NCBI RefSeq assembly: GCF_004118675.1
Contig: NZ_SDHZ01000002.1
Span: forward strand, 868,001-932,000
DNA: 64,000 nucleotides
Direction: 5' to 3'
Source: Filimonas effusa
GTDB lineage: Bacteria > Bacteroidota > Bacteroidia > Chitinophagales > Chitinophagaceae
The notes under the pieces were generated by a model. That model ran no database searches, was not told the origin of the DNA, and saw only the letters and a program-made list of their open reading frames with translations. The position numbers and the translations under genes were made by a program. Positions 9,110 to 18,179 of this stretch are shown here, one piece after another (position 1 is the stretch's first letter; each line of letters starts with the position of its first letter).

Positions 9110-9685
9110 GTGATTAAGAAACCCGACTATATTATTCTTGGCATTGACCCCGGCACCCTGGTAATGGGTTACGCCGTATTAGAAGTATATGGGCGGCAGG
9201 CAAGACTGCAGGTAATGGATGTTCTGAAACTGGCCCATAAGAAAGATGTATATGAGCGCCTTGAAATGATACATACCAAGGTATCGGAACTCATACAACA
9301 TCACCGGCCGGATTATTTTGCTATTGAAGCGCCTTTCTTTGGTAAGAATGTGCAGAGTATGCTGAAACTTGGAAGAGCACAGGGCGTAGCTATTGCAGCT
9401 GCTATGCAGGGACGTGTGCCGGTAACTGAATACTCTCCTAAAAAGATAAAGCAATCGATCACCGGAAACGGCAGCGCCGATAAGGAACAGGTATGGAAGA
9501 TGCTGCAACAGGTATTAACAATTGAAGAGCAGCCCAAGTATTTTGATGCTACAGATGCTTTGGCTGTGGCATTATGCCATCACTACCAGCAAAGCAGTCC
9601 TTTATCGAAAGCCACTAAAACATTAAAAGGCTGGGAAGAATTCATTTCTCAAAACCCCGACAGGGTAAAGATCAATCCCAGGTAA
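9110..9685 (+). CDS. ruvC: Crossover junction endodeoxyribonuclease RuvC
   Basis: Holliday-junction resolvase acting with RuvAB in recombinational repair. The 191-residue protein has the RNase H-like fold and its four acidic residues: D13 (GIDPG), E73 (AIEAPFF), D146 and D149 (DATDALAVALCH). Translation appears to start at GTG 9110. The length slightly exceeds the common 165-180 residues because of a basic C-terminal tail. It is divergent from the flippase gene and convergent with the HIT gene. Confidence 0.95.
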   Translation: MIKKPDYIILGIDPGTLVMGYAVLEVYGRQARLQVMDVLKLAHKKDVYERLEMIHTKVSELIQHHRPDYFAIEAPFFGKNVQSMLKLGRAQGVAIAAAMQGRVPVTEYSPKKIKQSITGNGSADKEQVWKMLQQVLTIEEQPKYFDATDALAVALCHHYQQSSPLSKATKTLKGWEEFISQNPDRVKINPR

Positions 9686-9699
9686 GTAAAGTCTTTTTA

Positions 9700-10089
9700 T
9701 TATAAATGTGCCAGAATTTGTTTTTGCGCGTGTTCCAGTTCTCCGGGTGTTGCCTTTTGTTTTGAAGCCATGATATCGGCATCGGCCATGCCATTCATTG
9801 GCAACAGGTGAACGTGCGCATGCGGCACTTCAAAACCCAGTGTAAGAATATTCACCCTATCGCAAGGGAAGGCTTTTTGGATTGCCTGCGCCAAGGGTTG
9901 CGCAAAAGGCAGCAGCTCACTAAGATAACCAGCAGGCAGATCGAACAAGCGGTCTGTTTCTATTTTGGGCACAACGAGTGTATGGCCAGGCGTAGCAGGA
10001 AAAATATCAAGGAATGCGAAGAACTTATCGTTCTCCGCAATCCTGTAACAAGGAATTTCACCTGCGATAATTTTAGAAAAGAGGGTCAT
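9700..10089 (-). CDS. HIT family protein (histidine-triad nucleotide hydrolase)
   Basis: A 129-residue cytoplasmic protein of the histidine-triad superfamily, which hydrolyses nucleoside phosphoramidates or dinucleoside polyphosphates. The triad motif HAHVHLLP lies near residues 90-97, and the N-terminal SKIIAGEIPCY is typical of HinT-like members. It starts 5 bp after the greA stop, so greA-HIT is an operon. Confidence 0.93.
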   Translation of the reverse strand: MTLFSKIIAGEIPCYRIAENDKFFAFLDIFPATPGHTLVVPKIETDRLFDLPAGYLSELLPFAQPLAQAIQKAFPCDRVNILTLGFEVPHAHVHLLPMNGMADADIMASKQKATPGELEHAQKQILAHL

Positions 10090-10094
10090 ATCAA

Positions 10095-10568
10095 TTAAAT
10101 AGCGATATTATCTATTTTAAATTTGATAACGCCTGTAGGCGCCTGCACTTCAGCAACATCACCTTTGACTTTGCCGAGCAACCCTTTGCCAATAGGAGAA
10201 CTGATAGAGATCTTACCCGCTTTCAGGTCAGCCTCTTTTTCTCCTACCAGTTGATAAGTCACTGTTTTCTTTGTAGCTATATTGGTAATGGTCACCCTTG
10301 TTAAGATAGAGACCTTACTGGTATCGATTTCATCTGTGCTTACAATACGCGCGCTGGCCACCTGGCTTTCCAGCAAAGCCATTTTGGCTTCGAGGATCCC
10401 CTGTGCTTCTTTGGCAGCGTCGTATTCCGCGTTCTCACGCAGGTCGCCCTTTTCACGTGCTTCTGCGATGGCTCTTGATGCAGCTGGCCGGTCAATCGTC
10501 TTCATCCGGTGTAACTCTTCCATCATTTTGTCTAGTGTCTCTTTAGTCACATACATGATGTCACTCAT
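10095..10568 (-). CDS. greA: Transcription elongation factor GreA
   Basis: Rescues backtracked RNA polymerase by stimulating transcript cleavage. The 157-residue product has the N-terminal antiparallel coiled coil (about residues 1-75, with ENAEYDAAKEAQ at the tip region) and a C-terminal FKBP-like domain ending in IGKGLLGKVKGD and a beta strand. I chose ATG 10568 (MSDIMYVTKETL); a longer reading to 10613 would translate the 5' hairpin. A TATTTTTG box at 10638-10645 is the likely promoter. Confidence 0.95.
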   Translation of the reverse strand: MSDIMYVTKETLDKMMEELHRMKTIDRPAASRAIAEAREKGDLRENAEYDAAKEAQGILEAKMALLESQVASARIVSTDEIDTSKVSILTRVTITNIATKKTVTYQLVGEKEADLKAGKISISSPIGKGLLGKVKGDVAEVQAPTGVIKFKIDNIAI

Positions 10569-10602
10569 ATCAGAATCGGTTTTATGAGGGATAAAAAAAT
10601 AA

Positions 10603-10629
10603 CAACGCCACACACCACGTGTAGCGTTG
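10603..10629 (-). promoter_or_regulatory. Stem-loop at the 5' end of greA mRNA
   Basis: The arms CAACGC and GCGTTG, extended past one mismatch by ACAC/GTGT, enclose a loop of about 5 nt. The hairpin begins within a few nucleotides of the predicted transcription start and about 35 nt before the greA ATG. It may protect the mRNA 5' end or influence translation. Confidence 0.5.
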
Positions 10630-10637
10630 CCGAACTA

Positions 10638-10645
10638 CAAAAATA
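10638..10645 (-). promoter_or_regulatory. Putative greA-HIT promoter -7 box
   Basis: On the minus strand this reads TATTTTTG, an exact TAnnTTTG match. The predicted start near 10631 gives a leader of about 60 nt that opens with the hairpin. Confidence 0.5.
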
Positions 10646-10749
10646 CAAATTAGTTTTATTTGCCAACCTTTCCGGGGTGCTTGTTATTTGTTAAAAGCAG
10701 CTTTAGCGGTTGCCGTTGAAACAGGCAGGATGGTTATTTTATTATGATC

Positions 10750-11682
10750 TTAGCCTAAAATATCCAGTTTGTCAAGCACCACTTTGGCCATTTTGAAATA
10801 GGCTTCGTGGCTATATCCTGCTATATGCGGCGTAACCATTACCTGGGGGAAGCTGCACAATTGCTCCAGCTGTGCTTTTTGCTCCGGGGTATGGGTTGCA
10901 AGCTTCTCATTTTCAATAACATCGACACCTGCTGCCCTGATGAGTCCCTTATCCAAGGCCCTGATTAAAGCAGCCGTATCGGTTACTTTTCCCCTGCAGG
11001 CTGTCAGGAAATAAGGTTTTTGCTGTAAGGATGCGAAGAAAGCATCATTCGCAAAGTGATGTGTTTCTTCGGTCAGTGGCAGGTGAAGGCTTACCACATC
11101 GGCATAACGGGCCAGTTGTTCGGCAGATGCTTCATGAACGTTCCCGCCGGCGAAACCAAATTTATACTTGTCGTAAGCCAGAATGGTGACATCGAAGCCT
11201 GAAAGCAGTTTCGCAAAGGCGCCGCCTGTATTACCAAAACCGATGATACCAACAGTTTTCCCGGATAGTTCCGTACCCCTGTTCTCATCGCGAAGCCACA
11301 GGCCATTCTTCACTTCATCGAAACTTGTATGCAGCTTATTCATGAGAGAAAGCAGGGTACCCAACATATGTTCGCCTACCGCGTTGCGGTTACCTTCGGG
11401 ACTGCTTACGCAGGTAATGCCCTTTGATTCGGCATAAGGAACATCAATAAGCTCCATACCGCTACCCAAACGGCCAATCCACTTGAGTTGGCCGGCTTTA
11501 TCGAGGATATTTTTATCGATGGTAAGTCTTGTAGTAACAATAAGACCGGTTACATCGGCAATCGCAACACCTAGTTCATCATAAGTGATCGCAGGTGTAT
11601 ATAATACTTCGTATCCGTTCTTTTCCAGCGTATCTGCCAGATAGGGATGCACTTTGGCAGTGACAATAACCTTAGGTCTCAT
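10750..11682 (-). CDS. D-isomer specific 2-hydroxyacid dehydrogenase (SerA-like)
   Basis: A 310-residue NAD(P)-dependent dehydrogenase of the phosphoglycerate/glycerate dehydrogenase family. The Rossmann motif is [10 protein letters not shown] at about residues 144-153. The catalytic set is visible: Arg in the RLGSG region or ACRGK segment, Glu in the DVIENE region and His in TPHIAG near residue 290. There is no C-terminal ACT domain, so it is not a full-length regulated SerA; phosphoglycerate or another 2-oxoacid could be the substrate. It lies 19 bp after rsmA on the same strand. Confidence 0.88.
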   Translation of the reverse strand: MRPKVIVTAKVHPYLADTLEKNGYEVLYTPAITYDELGVAIADVTGLIVTTRLTIDKNILDKAGQLKWIGRLGSGMELIDVPYAESKGITCVSSPEGNRNAVGEHMLGTLLSLMNKLHTSFDEVKNGLWLRDENRGTELSGKTVGIIGFGNTGGAFAKLLSGFDVTILAYDKYKFGFAGGNVHEASAEQLARYADVVSLHLPLTEETHHFANDAFFASLQQKPYFLTACRGKVTDTAALIRALDKGLIRAAGVDVIENEKLATHTPEQKAQLEQLCSFPQVMVTPHIAGYSHEAYFKMAKVVLDKLDILG

Positions 11683-11701
11683 AATACGTATTAATAGCTG
11701 A

Positions 11702-12493
11702 TTACTCGTTAATTGTTGTAATGTCGTCTTTTACCTTACCCTGCATCTTAAAAGTGAGGGCGGCAAAATCACTTACCTGCAATTGTTCTGCCCGTTTTTC
11801 GAAGATGGGGTCCTGAAGTACATCAGGCAGGAACAGCGAACGCGTTGCATTACGTAGTGTTTTCCTGCGTTGGTTGAAAGCCGCTTTCACCAGTATAAAG
11901 AAGTCTCTCCCGCTGCGCATCGCAGGAACCTCATTTCTGCGCACCAACCTTATCACACCACTCATTACTTTAGGAGGCGGATTAAACGCTTCCGGCGGCA
12001 CATCAAACAGGTATTCCACATTATAATAAGCCTGAACCAATACACTCAGAATGCCGTAGACCTTGTTGCCGGGCTGCGATACTACACGCTGGGCCACTTC
12101 TTTCTGGAACATACCTATAACCTCCGGCACCTGCTCTTTCCAGTCAAGTACCTTAAACAGGATCTGTGACGAAATATTATAGGGAAAATTACCAACCACC
12201 GTAAAAGCCCCTTCGAAAGGAGGCCTGGTATCCAGTATACTTTCATGAATGATCCGGCCTTTAAGAGACGGATATGTATGTTCAAGCCAGGTTACCTTTT
12301 CGGTATCCAGCTCTACCGCCTTAAAGTCAATACCGGGTAATTCTATCAGGTATTTTGTAAGCGCACCGCCACCGGGGCCCACTTCCACCAGTTGTGCGAA
12401 GGGATGTTCCTGAAGCGCTGCCACAATCTGCCGGCAAAACTGCTCGTCTTTCAGGAAATGCTGTCCTAACGATTTCTTAAGCGTGTATTGCAT
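11702..12493 (-). CDS. rsmA: 16S rRNA dimethyladenosine transferase RsmA (KsgA)
   Basis: SAM-dependent enzyme that dimethylates two adjacent adenosines near the 3' end of 16S rRNA during small-subunit assembly. The 263-residue length is typical. Motifs are GQHFLKD at the N-terminus (about 10-16), the SAM-binding VGPGGGALT (about 38-46) and the catalytic NFPYNIS (about 107-113). A TACTTTTG box lies only 8 bp upstream of the ATG, implying a very short leader. It is divergent from pdxA. Confidence 0.96.
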   Translation of the reverse strand: MQYTLKKSLGQHFLKDEQFCRQIVAALQEHPFAQLVEVGPGGGALTKYLIELPGIDFKAVELDTEKVTWLEHTYPSLKGRIIHESILDTRPPFEGAFTVVGNFPYNISSQILFKVLDWKEQVPEVIGMFQKEVAQRVVSQPGNKVYGILSVLVQAYYNVEYLFDVPPEAFNPPPKVMSGVIRLVRRNEVPAMRSGRDFFILVKAAFNQRRKTLRNATRSLFLPDVLQDPIFEKRAEQLQVSDFAALTFKMQGKVKDDITTINE

Positions 12494-12500
12494 TGAATGT

Positions 12501-12508
12501 CAAAAGTA
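12501..12508 (-). promoter_or_regulatory. Putative rsmA promoter -7 box, almost leaderless
   Basis: On the minus strand this reads TACTTTTG, an exact TAnnTTTG match. It ends 8 bp from the rsmA ATG, so the transcript would start within a few nucleotides of the start codon. Confidence 0.45.
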
Positions 12509-12540
12509 GAGGTTAAATAGCAAATGTGGAATGGTAGCTG

Positions 12541-12548
12541 TATTTTTA
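12541..12548 (+). promoter_or_regulatory. Weak candidate pdxA promoter box
   Basis: TATTTTTA differs from TAnnTTTG only at the last base and lies 18 bp before the pdxA ATG. Confidence 0.3.
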
Positions 12549-12566
12549 CACATTAAACAGTAACGC

Positions 12567-13664
12567 ATGAGTCATGAATTACAAAAACCGGTTATAGGCT
12601 TTAGTTGCGGCGATTTGAACGGGATTGGGATGGAGCTGATCATTAAGGCACTGAGCGACAACCGTATTTTTGATATATGCATTCCGGTGGTATTTGCAAA
12701 TGGCAAGAGCCTGAACTTCTACCGGAAAGGCTTACCCGATATCAACTTCAGCTATCAGCCTGCAAAAGAGCTGAATAAGCTGAACCATAAACAACTGAAT
12801 GTATTCAACTGCTGGGAAGAAGAGGTACAGATAACACCCGGCCAGCTAAACGAAACAGGTGGAAAATATGCACTGCTGTCGCTGGAACAATCAGTAGAAG
12901 CCCTGAAAGCAGGACATATTGATGGTTTGGTAACCGCACCTATTCATAAAAAGAATATACAATCAGAAAACTTCAACTACAGCGGACATACCCCCTATCT
13001 GAAAGCCATGTTTGAAGTGCAGGACGTGCTGATGCTCATGACCGCCGAAAATATGCGGGTAGGTCTTGTTACAGAGCATGTGCCCGTACAGGAAGTTGCT
13101 AAATATATCACAAGGGAAAACATCCTGAATAAACTCGATCTGCTGCATACCAGCCTGCAAAGAGATTTTGGTGTTTCCAAACCCAAAATAGCAGTCCTGG
13201 GCTTAAACCCCCACGCAGGAGATGAAGGCCTGATAGGCACTGAAGAAGAAAATATCATTAAACCCACAGTAAAAGAAGCACGTCAGAAAAACATGCTTGT
13301 TTTCGGCCCTTACAGCGCCGACGCCTTCTTTGCAAGAGGCCAGTACCAGCAGTTCGATGCTGTGCTTGCGATGTACCACGACCAGGGTCTTATCCCCTTC
13401 AAGTCATTGGCTCTTGGCGAAGGTGTAAACTATACCGCTGGTTTACCCATCGTACGCACCAGCCCCGATCATGGAACAGCTTTTGATATTGCCGGCAAGA
13501 ACAAGGCCAACGCCAGTTCCTTCCTCGAAGCAATTTATACCTGTGTAGATATTATACGCACGCGCGCAGAATACGCCAATAACCACGCCAACCCGCTGAA
13601 GAAAATCAGTGCCCGTGTGTTAGCCAACGCCGTGGATGAAAAAATAGAAGAAGACAACAGCTAG
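12567..13664 (+). CDS. pdxA: 4-hydroxythreonine-4-phosphate dehydrogenase PdxA
   Basis: NAD-dependent enzyme of pyridoxal 5'-phosphate synthesis by the DXP-dependent route. The 365-residue protein shows the family motifs: N-terminal GFSCGDLNGIGMELI, VTAPIHKK and SGHTPYL in the middle, then GLNPHAGDEG and AMYHDQGLIPFK, which carry metal-binding histidines. An aldose-epimerase gene follows after 14 bp, so the two are probably cotranscribed. Divergent from rsmA with 73 bp between; pdxA and rsmA are neighbours in many bacteria. Confidence 0.96.
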   Translation: MSHELQKPVIGFSCGDLNGIGMELIIKALSDNRIFDICIPVVFANGKSLNFYRKGLPDINFSYQPAKELNKLNHKQLNVFNCWEEEVQITPGQLNETGGKYALLSLEQSVEALKAGHIDGLVTAPIHKKNIQSENFNYSGHTPYLKAMFEVQDVLMLMTAENMRVGLVTEHVPVQEVAKYITRENILNKLDLLHTSLQRDFGVSKPKIAVLGLNPHAGDEGLIGTEEENIIKPTVKEARQKNMLVFGPYSADAFFARGQYQQFDAVLAMYHDQGLIPFKSLALGEGVNYTAGLPIVRTSPDHGTAFDIAGKNKANASSFLEAIYTCVDIIRTRAEYANNHANPLKKISARVLANAVDEKIEEDNS

Positions 13665-13678
13665 TTCAATACATAACT

Positions 13679-14548
13679 ATGATACGGATTGAAAACGACA
13701 GCCTTCAGGTGGCTATAGCACCTAAGGGAGCGGAATTACAAAGCATCGTACACAAAGGCAATTCCCTCGAATATTTGTGGAGTGGAGATCCGGCCTTTTG
13801 GGGTAAGAAAAGCCCGGTTTTGTTCCCAATAGTAGGCGGGTTGAAAAACAATCAATATACTTATGGTACTGAATCTTACCCTTTAAGCCGTCATGGTTTT
13901 GCGAGGGACATGGTGTTTGAAGTAAAATCACAGGAGCCGGCAAGCGTCACATTTGCAATTACCAGCAACGAAACAACACTGGCGGTTTATCCTTTCCATT
14001 TCTCGTTTTCAATCACCTACCGGCTCGAAGGCGAGCGCCTGCATGTTACTTACAATGTAACAAACGAAGGCAAGGAAAACATGTTGTTTTCTGTAGGCGC
14101 CCACCCGGCCTTTAAAGTGCCATTGGCAAACAATACCGGCTTTGAAGACTATTATCTTGAATTCTCTTCTGTTGAAAATACCGGCACCTGGCCGCTTTCA
14201 GCAGAAGGCCTGATAGAAGAAGAAGCCATTCCGCTTCTGAATAATACCAACACACTTTCTTTAAAGAAATCCCTGTTCTATAAAGATGCCCTGGTTTTAA
14301 AGCAATTACAGTCAAACACAATCAGCCTGAAAAGCCATCAAACACCTCATGGACTTACCATGCAGTTCGACGGATTTCCGTTTATGGGTATCTGGTCTGC
14401 CAAAGATGCCGACTTTGTTTGCCTGGAACCATGGTGCGGTATTGCCGATAGCGTATTTTCCACCGGCAACTTACTGGAGAAAGAAGGTATTAATAGCCTG
14501 AATCCGGGAACAGCCTTTGAGAGAACCTGGACTGTTTCATTTTTTTAA
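13679..14548 (+). CDS. Aldose 1-epimerase family protein
   Basis: A 289-residue galactose-mutarotase-like protein, expected to interconvert anomers of a sugar or sugar phosphate. LSRHGFARD (about 69-77) and VGAHPAFKVP (about 140-149) match the positions of active-site histidines; an acidic residue near CLEPWCG (about 253-259) completes the site. There is no signal peptide, so it is cytoplasmic. It lies 14 bp after pdxA. Substrate unassigned. Confidence 0.88.
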   Translation: MIRIENDSLQVAIAPKGAELQSIVHKGNSLEYLWSGDPAFWGKKSPVLFPIVGGLKNNQYTYGTESYPLSRHGFARDMVFEVKSQEPASVTFAITSNETTLAVYPFHFSFSITYRLEGERLHVTYNVTNEGKENMLFSVGAHPAFKVPLANNTGFEDYYLEFSSVENTGTWPLSAEGLIEEEAIPLLNNTNTLSLKKSLFYKDALVLKQLQSNTISLKSHQTPHGLTMQFDGFPFMGIWSAKDADFVCLEPWCGIADSVFSTGNLLEKEGINSLNPGTAFERTWTVSFF

Positions 14549-14616
14549 TATTATTATGTTACAAAGCCTGCATCGAACAGATAAGGGCTTTGTAACAGCA
14601 GTGGAAACGTTTTGCA

Positions 14617-14907
14617 TCAAATGAGTTCCCTGGGAAAATCAATGCTGTTTACAATCAGGAAACGAATCAACTGATCATGCTTATCCTTGATATCGGAGCT
14701 GCAGGTATTGGCTAAAGGACATAATACAGGCACTTCTACATCCAGTATCTCCGAAATCTTCCTCAACAAAGTAGCCTGCAACTGAGTTTTTCCATTTTCA
14801 ATATCAGAATATGACTTTTGGGAAATGCCAAGCTGTAATGCCATATACTCCTGAGAGTAATCCCGGGCCCTTCGCTGCGCCCGGATCTTTGTTCCAGAAA
14901 CCTTCAT
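14617..14907 (-). CDS. XRE-family helix-turn-helix regulator, small
   Basis: A 96-residue protein with an N-terminal Cro/C1-type helix-turn-helix at about residues 5-60 (MALQLGISQKSYSDIENGKTQ is the core). The C-terminal 35 residues are polar with no known domain; they contain two cysteines (CPLANTC) that could bind a metal or sense redox, which is speculation. The gene is divergent from the outer-membrane barrel gene at 15001 with 93 bp between, so that gene is a candidate target. A TAAATTTG box lies at 14970-14977. Confidence 0.82.
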   Translation of the reverse strand: MKVSGTKIRAQRRARDYSQEYMALQLGISQKSYSDIENGKTQLQATLLRKISEILDVEVPVLCPLANTCSSDIKDKHDQLIRFLIVNSIDFPRELI

Positions 14908-14969
14908 ATTCCAGTAGTTAAGGGTATAATTTAGAAGAAAGCAGTATTGTCCGCATGTGAGGTTCTTCT

Positions 14970-14977
14970 CAAATTTA
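14970..14977 (-). promoter_or_regulatory. Putative promoter box of the XRE regulator gene
   Basis: On the minus strand this reads TAAATTTG, an exact TAnnTTTG match, 62 bp upstream of the ATG. It sits in the shared upstream region of the barrel gene on the other strand. Confidence 0.4.
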
Positions 14978-15000
14978 CGATTTAATACCAGCCAAACCGG

Positions 15001-17370
15001 ATGAAAGAAGGTATCGTATTGTTAATACTTTTTATAATTACCACCAGCCTGCATGCACAGCAGCTGAAAGGAACTGTTACTGATTACAAAGGCCGCCCCT
15101 GCCCATCTTTAGAGATCCTGGTTTCCAACAGCCAGTACCAAGCATCAACTATAAGTTCAGCATCCGGAGCATTCAGCATTACCCTCCCGGCAAAGGGTAA
15201 TTATCTGCTGCTGATAAAGCAGCAGGGCCAGGTTTTATTTCAAAAGGAAATTACAGTAGATAGCATCTCTATACAAAAGCTGACTGTAAACACCAGCATT
15301 CTGGATGAAGTAACAGTATCCACTGCCATCAAAAAGAAAACCATCGAAAGAAAAACAGATCGCCTCATCTTTAATGTAGAAAATTCGATTTCTGCAGCAG
15401 GAGGTGACCTGATAGATGCCATTAAAATAACACCCGGAGTAAAATTTGTTAACGATCAGCTTTCCCTTATCGGCAGAAGCGGTGTAACCGTCTTCATCGA
15501 TAACCGGCCACTACAGCTTCCCAATGAAGAACTTATTGCGTACTTAAAATCGATAAGAGCAGATGATGTAAAAAGTATTGAAGTGATCAGCAACCCTCCT
15601 GCACAATATGAAGCCGAGGGTAATAGCGGCATTATCAATATCAACCTTAAGAAATCAGGAAAACAAAGATGGAACGGCAGCGCTACAGCCGCATTCAGGC
15701 AATCAAAATACAGCAGCGCCAATGAATCAGCTCAATTGAGTTACAATAATAAAAAACTATCGGCCTATGGTAATATAAGACATTCCATGGGTACCGGATT
15801 CTTCCGCCGCGAAGAAGGAGAAATCGATTACCCCGATAAACAATACCGTTCACATAGCACTCTGAAATCTGAACAGGGAAAAAACCTCAGCCTTACAACA
15901 GGTCTGGACTATACCTTCAGCAAAAAAATCTCAGCAGGAGGACAATACATCTACAGCAATAACAATGTTACCAACGAAAACACGAATAACACCTATATCT
16001 ATGGTCAGCCCAACAACCTGATTCAGACCCCAACAAACGGCAAAGCAGAAAACACAAATCATAACGGCAACATCCACTTTGCATACCAGATCGACAGCAC
16101 AGGCAGTACCATCAATTTCAACGCAGATTATTTCAGCTACAGGAACCCGAAAAGTACCTTGTTTTCAACAAGGGAATATGAAGACTTTACCCGGGATATA
16201 CCTGAAAAATATATCAGTGCCGATAACCGTAGTTATCAGAATATAACCAACTATGCTTTCCAGGCAGATGTTACTCAGAAACGAAATGGATATGAGTTCA
16301 ATTACGGAGTAAAATACTCAGGAATTCAAAGTGATAGCTGGTTTAAATATTACGACAACACCTCAGGAACGCCCATCCTGGACGAAGGCAAAAGCAACGA
16401 ATTCGACTATAAAGAACACATGCAGGCAGCTTACTTAACCGGAAGCCGGAAATGGAACAAACTCGAACTCAAAGCAGGCATCAGGCTGGAACATACAACA
16501 ACAGAAGGCTATTCAGCCTCGGCATTAACCAGTAAGAATAATTACACCCGGTTATTCCCCACACTTTATGCGATGTATGATGTCACTTCAAACGTTAGCG
16601 CAGGCATTAACTATGGCAAAAGAATACAACGCCCGCGTTATACAACCCTTAATCCATTTGTCAGGTATATCAATCCATACTCAACCTCGCAGGGCAATCC
16701 ATTGTTGCAGCCATACCAGACAAATAATATGGAGCTGTTTCTTCACTATAAGGATAAATGGATCACCAACCTCCACCTCAGCTGGTCCGAAAACGTATAC
16801 GAACAACTAAACCATATCACCCCTTCGAATATCAATGCGGCTTTCAGGTATGAGAACTTCTTTGACCAGCTGTCTTTTGGGCTGTCGGAAACCTATACAT
16901 TCTACCCGGTAAAAAGATGGGAAAGCTATAATTCAGCCGACCTCTACTACCGGGAAATAAAATCGTCCATTCCCCAAACCTCTCCCAATTGCAGCAGCTG
17001 GAGCGGCTACATTGAATCGAACAATAACCTGCAGTTAAACAAGACCAGGACACTCGCCCTTTCAATAAATTACTGGTACCAGTTTCCCGAATACTATGCC
17101 GTATATTATACAAAAGCCTACTCATGCCTGAGCATAGGATTCAGAATATTACTGGACAATAAAAAATGGACGATTGCACTGAATAGCGAGGACCTGCTGA
17201 GAAATCAAAGAATAAAAAACAACACCAGTTTCAATGGCCTTCCTTCCCGCAACTTTAATTATGAAGACAGAAGATGCATGCGTATAAGCTTACGCTACAA
17301 CTTCGGCAGCGCTCAATCCGGCAGAAAAGCCTTAAATAACAGTAATGAGGAAGAACGCAACCGGTTGTAA
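15001..17370 (+). CDS. Outer-membrane beta-barrel protein, TonB-receptor-like (OMP_b-brl_3 type)
   Basis: A 789-residue outer-membrane protein. A signal peptide covers about residues 1-19 (ends LHAQ). Then come a carboxypeptidase-regulatory-like beta domain (about 22-95), a plug-like domain (about 115-220, with GGDLIDAIKITPGV and YEAEGNSGIININLKKSG) and a long barrel. The plug-barrel pattern fits the Bacteroidota 'outer membrane beta-barrel protein family' rather than SusC, as there is no partner susD. Substrate unknown. A bidirectional terminator follows. The divergent XRE gene may regulate it. Confidence 0.87.
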   Translation: MKEGIVLLILFIITTSLHAQQLKGTVTDYKGRPCPSLEILVSNSQYQASTISSASGAFSITLPAKGNYLLLIKQQGQVLFQKEITVDSISIQKLTVNTSILDEVTVSTAIKKKTIERKTDRLIFNVENSISAAGGDLIDAIKITPGVKFVNDQLSLIGRSGVTVFIDNRPLQLPNEELIAYLKSIRADDVKSIEVISNPPAQYEAEGNSGIININLKKSGKQRWNGSATAAFRQSKYSSANESAQLSYNNKKLSAYGNIRHSMGTGFFRREEGEIDYPDKQYRSHSTLKSEQGKNLSLTTGLDYTFSKKISAGGQYIYSNNNVTNENTNNTYIYGQPNNLIQTPTNGKAENTNHNGNIHFAYQIDSTGSTINFNADYFSYRNPKSTLFSTREYEDFTRDIPEKYISADNRSYQNITNYAFQADVTQKRNGYEFNYGVKYSGIQSDSWFKYYDNTSGTPILDEGKSNEFDYKEHMQAAYLTGSRKWNKLELKAGIRLEHTTTEGYSASALTSKNNYTRLFPTLYAMYDVTSNVSAGINYGKRIQRPRYTTLNPFVRYINPYSTSQGNPLLQPYQTNNMELFLHYKDKWITNLHLSWSENVYEQLNHITPSNINAAFRYENFFDQLSFGLSETYTFYPVKRWESYNSADLYYREIKSSIPQTSPNCSSWSGYIESNNNLQLNKTRTLALSINYWYQFPEYYAVYYTKAYSCLSIGFRILLDNKKWTIALNSEDLLRNQRIKNNTSFNGLPSRNFNYEDRRCMRISLRYNFGSAQSGRKALNNSNEEERNRL

Positions 17371-17415
17371 ATAATAAAAGCCCTGAACACTGCTATTCCT
17401 TTATTCAATTCATAA

Positions 17416-17454
17416 AAACGCCCCTAAAAAGTCAGAAGCTTTTTAGGGGCGTTT
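17416..17454. terminator. Bidirectional terminator between convergent genes
   Basis: The arms AAACGCCCCTAAAAAG and CTTTTTAGGGGCGTTT form a perfect 16-bp stem with a 7-nt loop. Positioned between the barrel gene (+) and the TPR-like gene (-), it can serve both strands. Confidence 0.85.
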
Positions 17455-17530
17455 CAACTTTAAGATAAATATACCTTTCGGCACTGAGGTTATAGGTCAC
17501 TGAATAGATCCCACAGTGGTGCCATATCGT

Positions 17531-18157
17531 CTATTGACACTGAGCCAGCATCTTCTCAGATTCTGCCAGTCCCCAATGCGGGAACAATGGCTTTGCAGGC
17601 TCAGCCTTGCCCAATGCGATTGCTTTTTCAAACAATGGCTTAGCCTTGTCTTTACCTCCGCCAAATTGTGGCGGTGTTCCAAACAAACTCATTCCCTGCA
17701 GGTAATAAAGACGCGGATTATTGGGATCCAGCTTCATTCCTTTCTGTAAAGCTGCTGACGCCTGCGCGCCGTAAGTCTGCCAGCGGCTCATAGGGTCTAC
17801 CATCATCTGAACAGTAGCGATCATATTACGAACCGTACATAAATCGGCATTGTCTTCTATGCTCTCTGCTTTCGATAGCAATGCATTGGCTTTTGCTGCA
17901 ATGGCATCTTTATCAGCAGTTTTGTCTGAAAACCCGATTCTTGCCTGTATCAATGCAGCGTAGTAATAGGGTAACCACTGCGTTTTTTCTGCTTCTGCAA
18001 TTCTTTCAAAAGCTGCAGATAACGACTGCAGATCGGCCGATGTTTTTGCTGAATCGAATAGCGCCAGCTTTTGTTGCATCGCCTGCACATATTTATCGGA
18101 CTGGGCCTGTACACTTATTATGCCACATAAGGTGAGCATCAGGAGGAAAGCTTTCAT
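17531..18157 (-). CDS. Exported TPR-like protein, TonB-receptor partner
   Basis: A 208-residue protein with a signal peptide (about residues 1-19, ends VQAQ) and an alpha-helical body with TPR-like character (LQKGMKLDPNNPRLYYLQGMS near 140-160). I chose ATG 18157 because the longer reading only adds a hydrophobic run before a normal signal peptide. It begins 22 bp after the stop of the TonB receptor on the same strand. No enzymatic motif is seen. Its role is unknown; position suggests it assists the receptor. Confidence 0.8.
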   Translation of the reverse strand: MKAFLLMLTLCGIISVQAQSDKYVQAMQQKLALFDSAKTSADLQSLSAAFERIAEAEKTQWLPYYYAALIQARIGFSDKTADKDAIAAKANALLSKAESIEDNADLCTVRNMIATVQMMVDPMSRWQTYGAQASAALQKGMKLDPNNPRLYYLQGMSLFGTPPQFGGGKDKAKPLFEKAIALGKAEPAKPLFPHWGLAESEKMLAQCQ

Positions 18158-18179
18158 GTTTATTTTTTTAGAAAGATAA

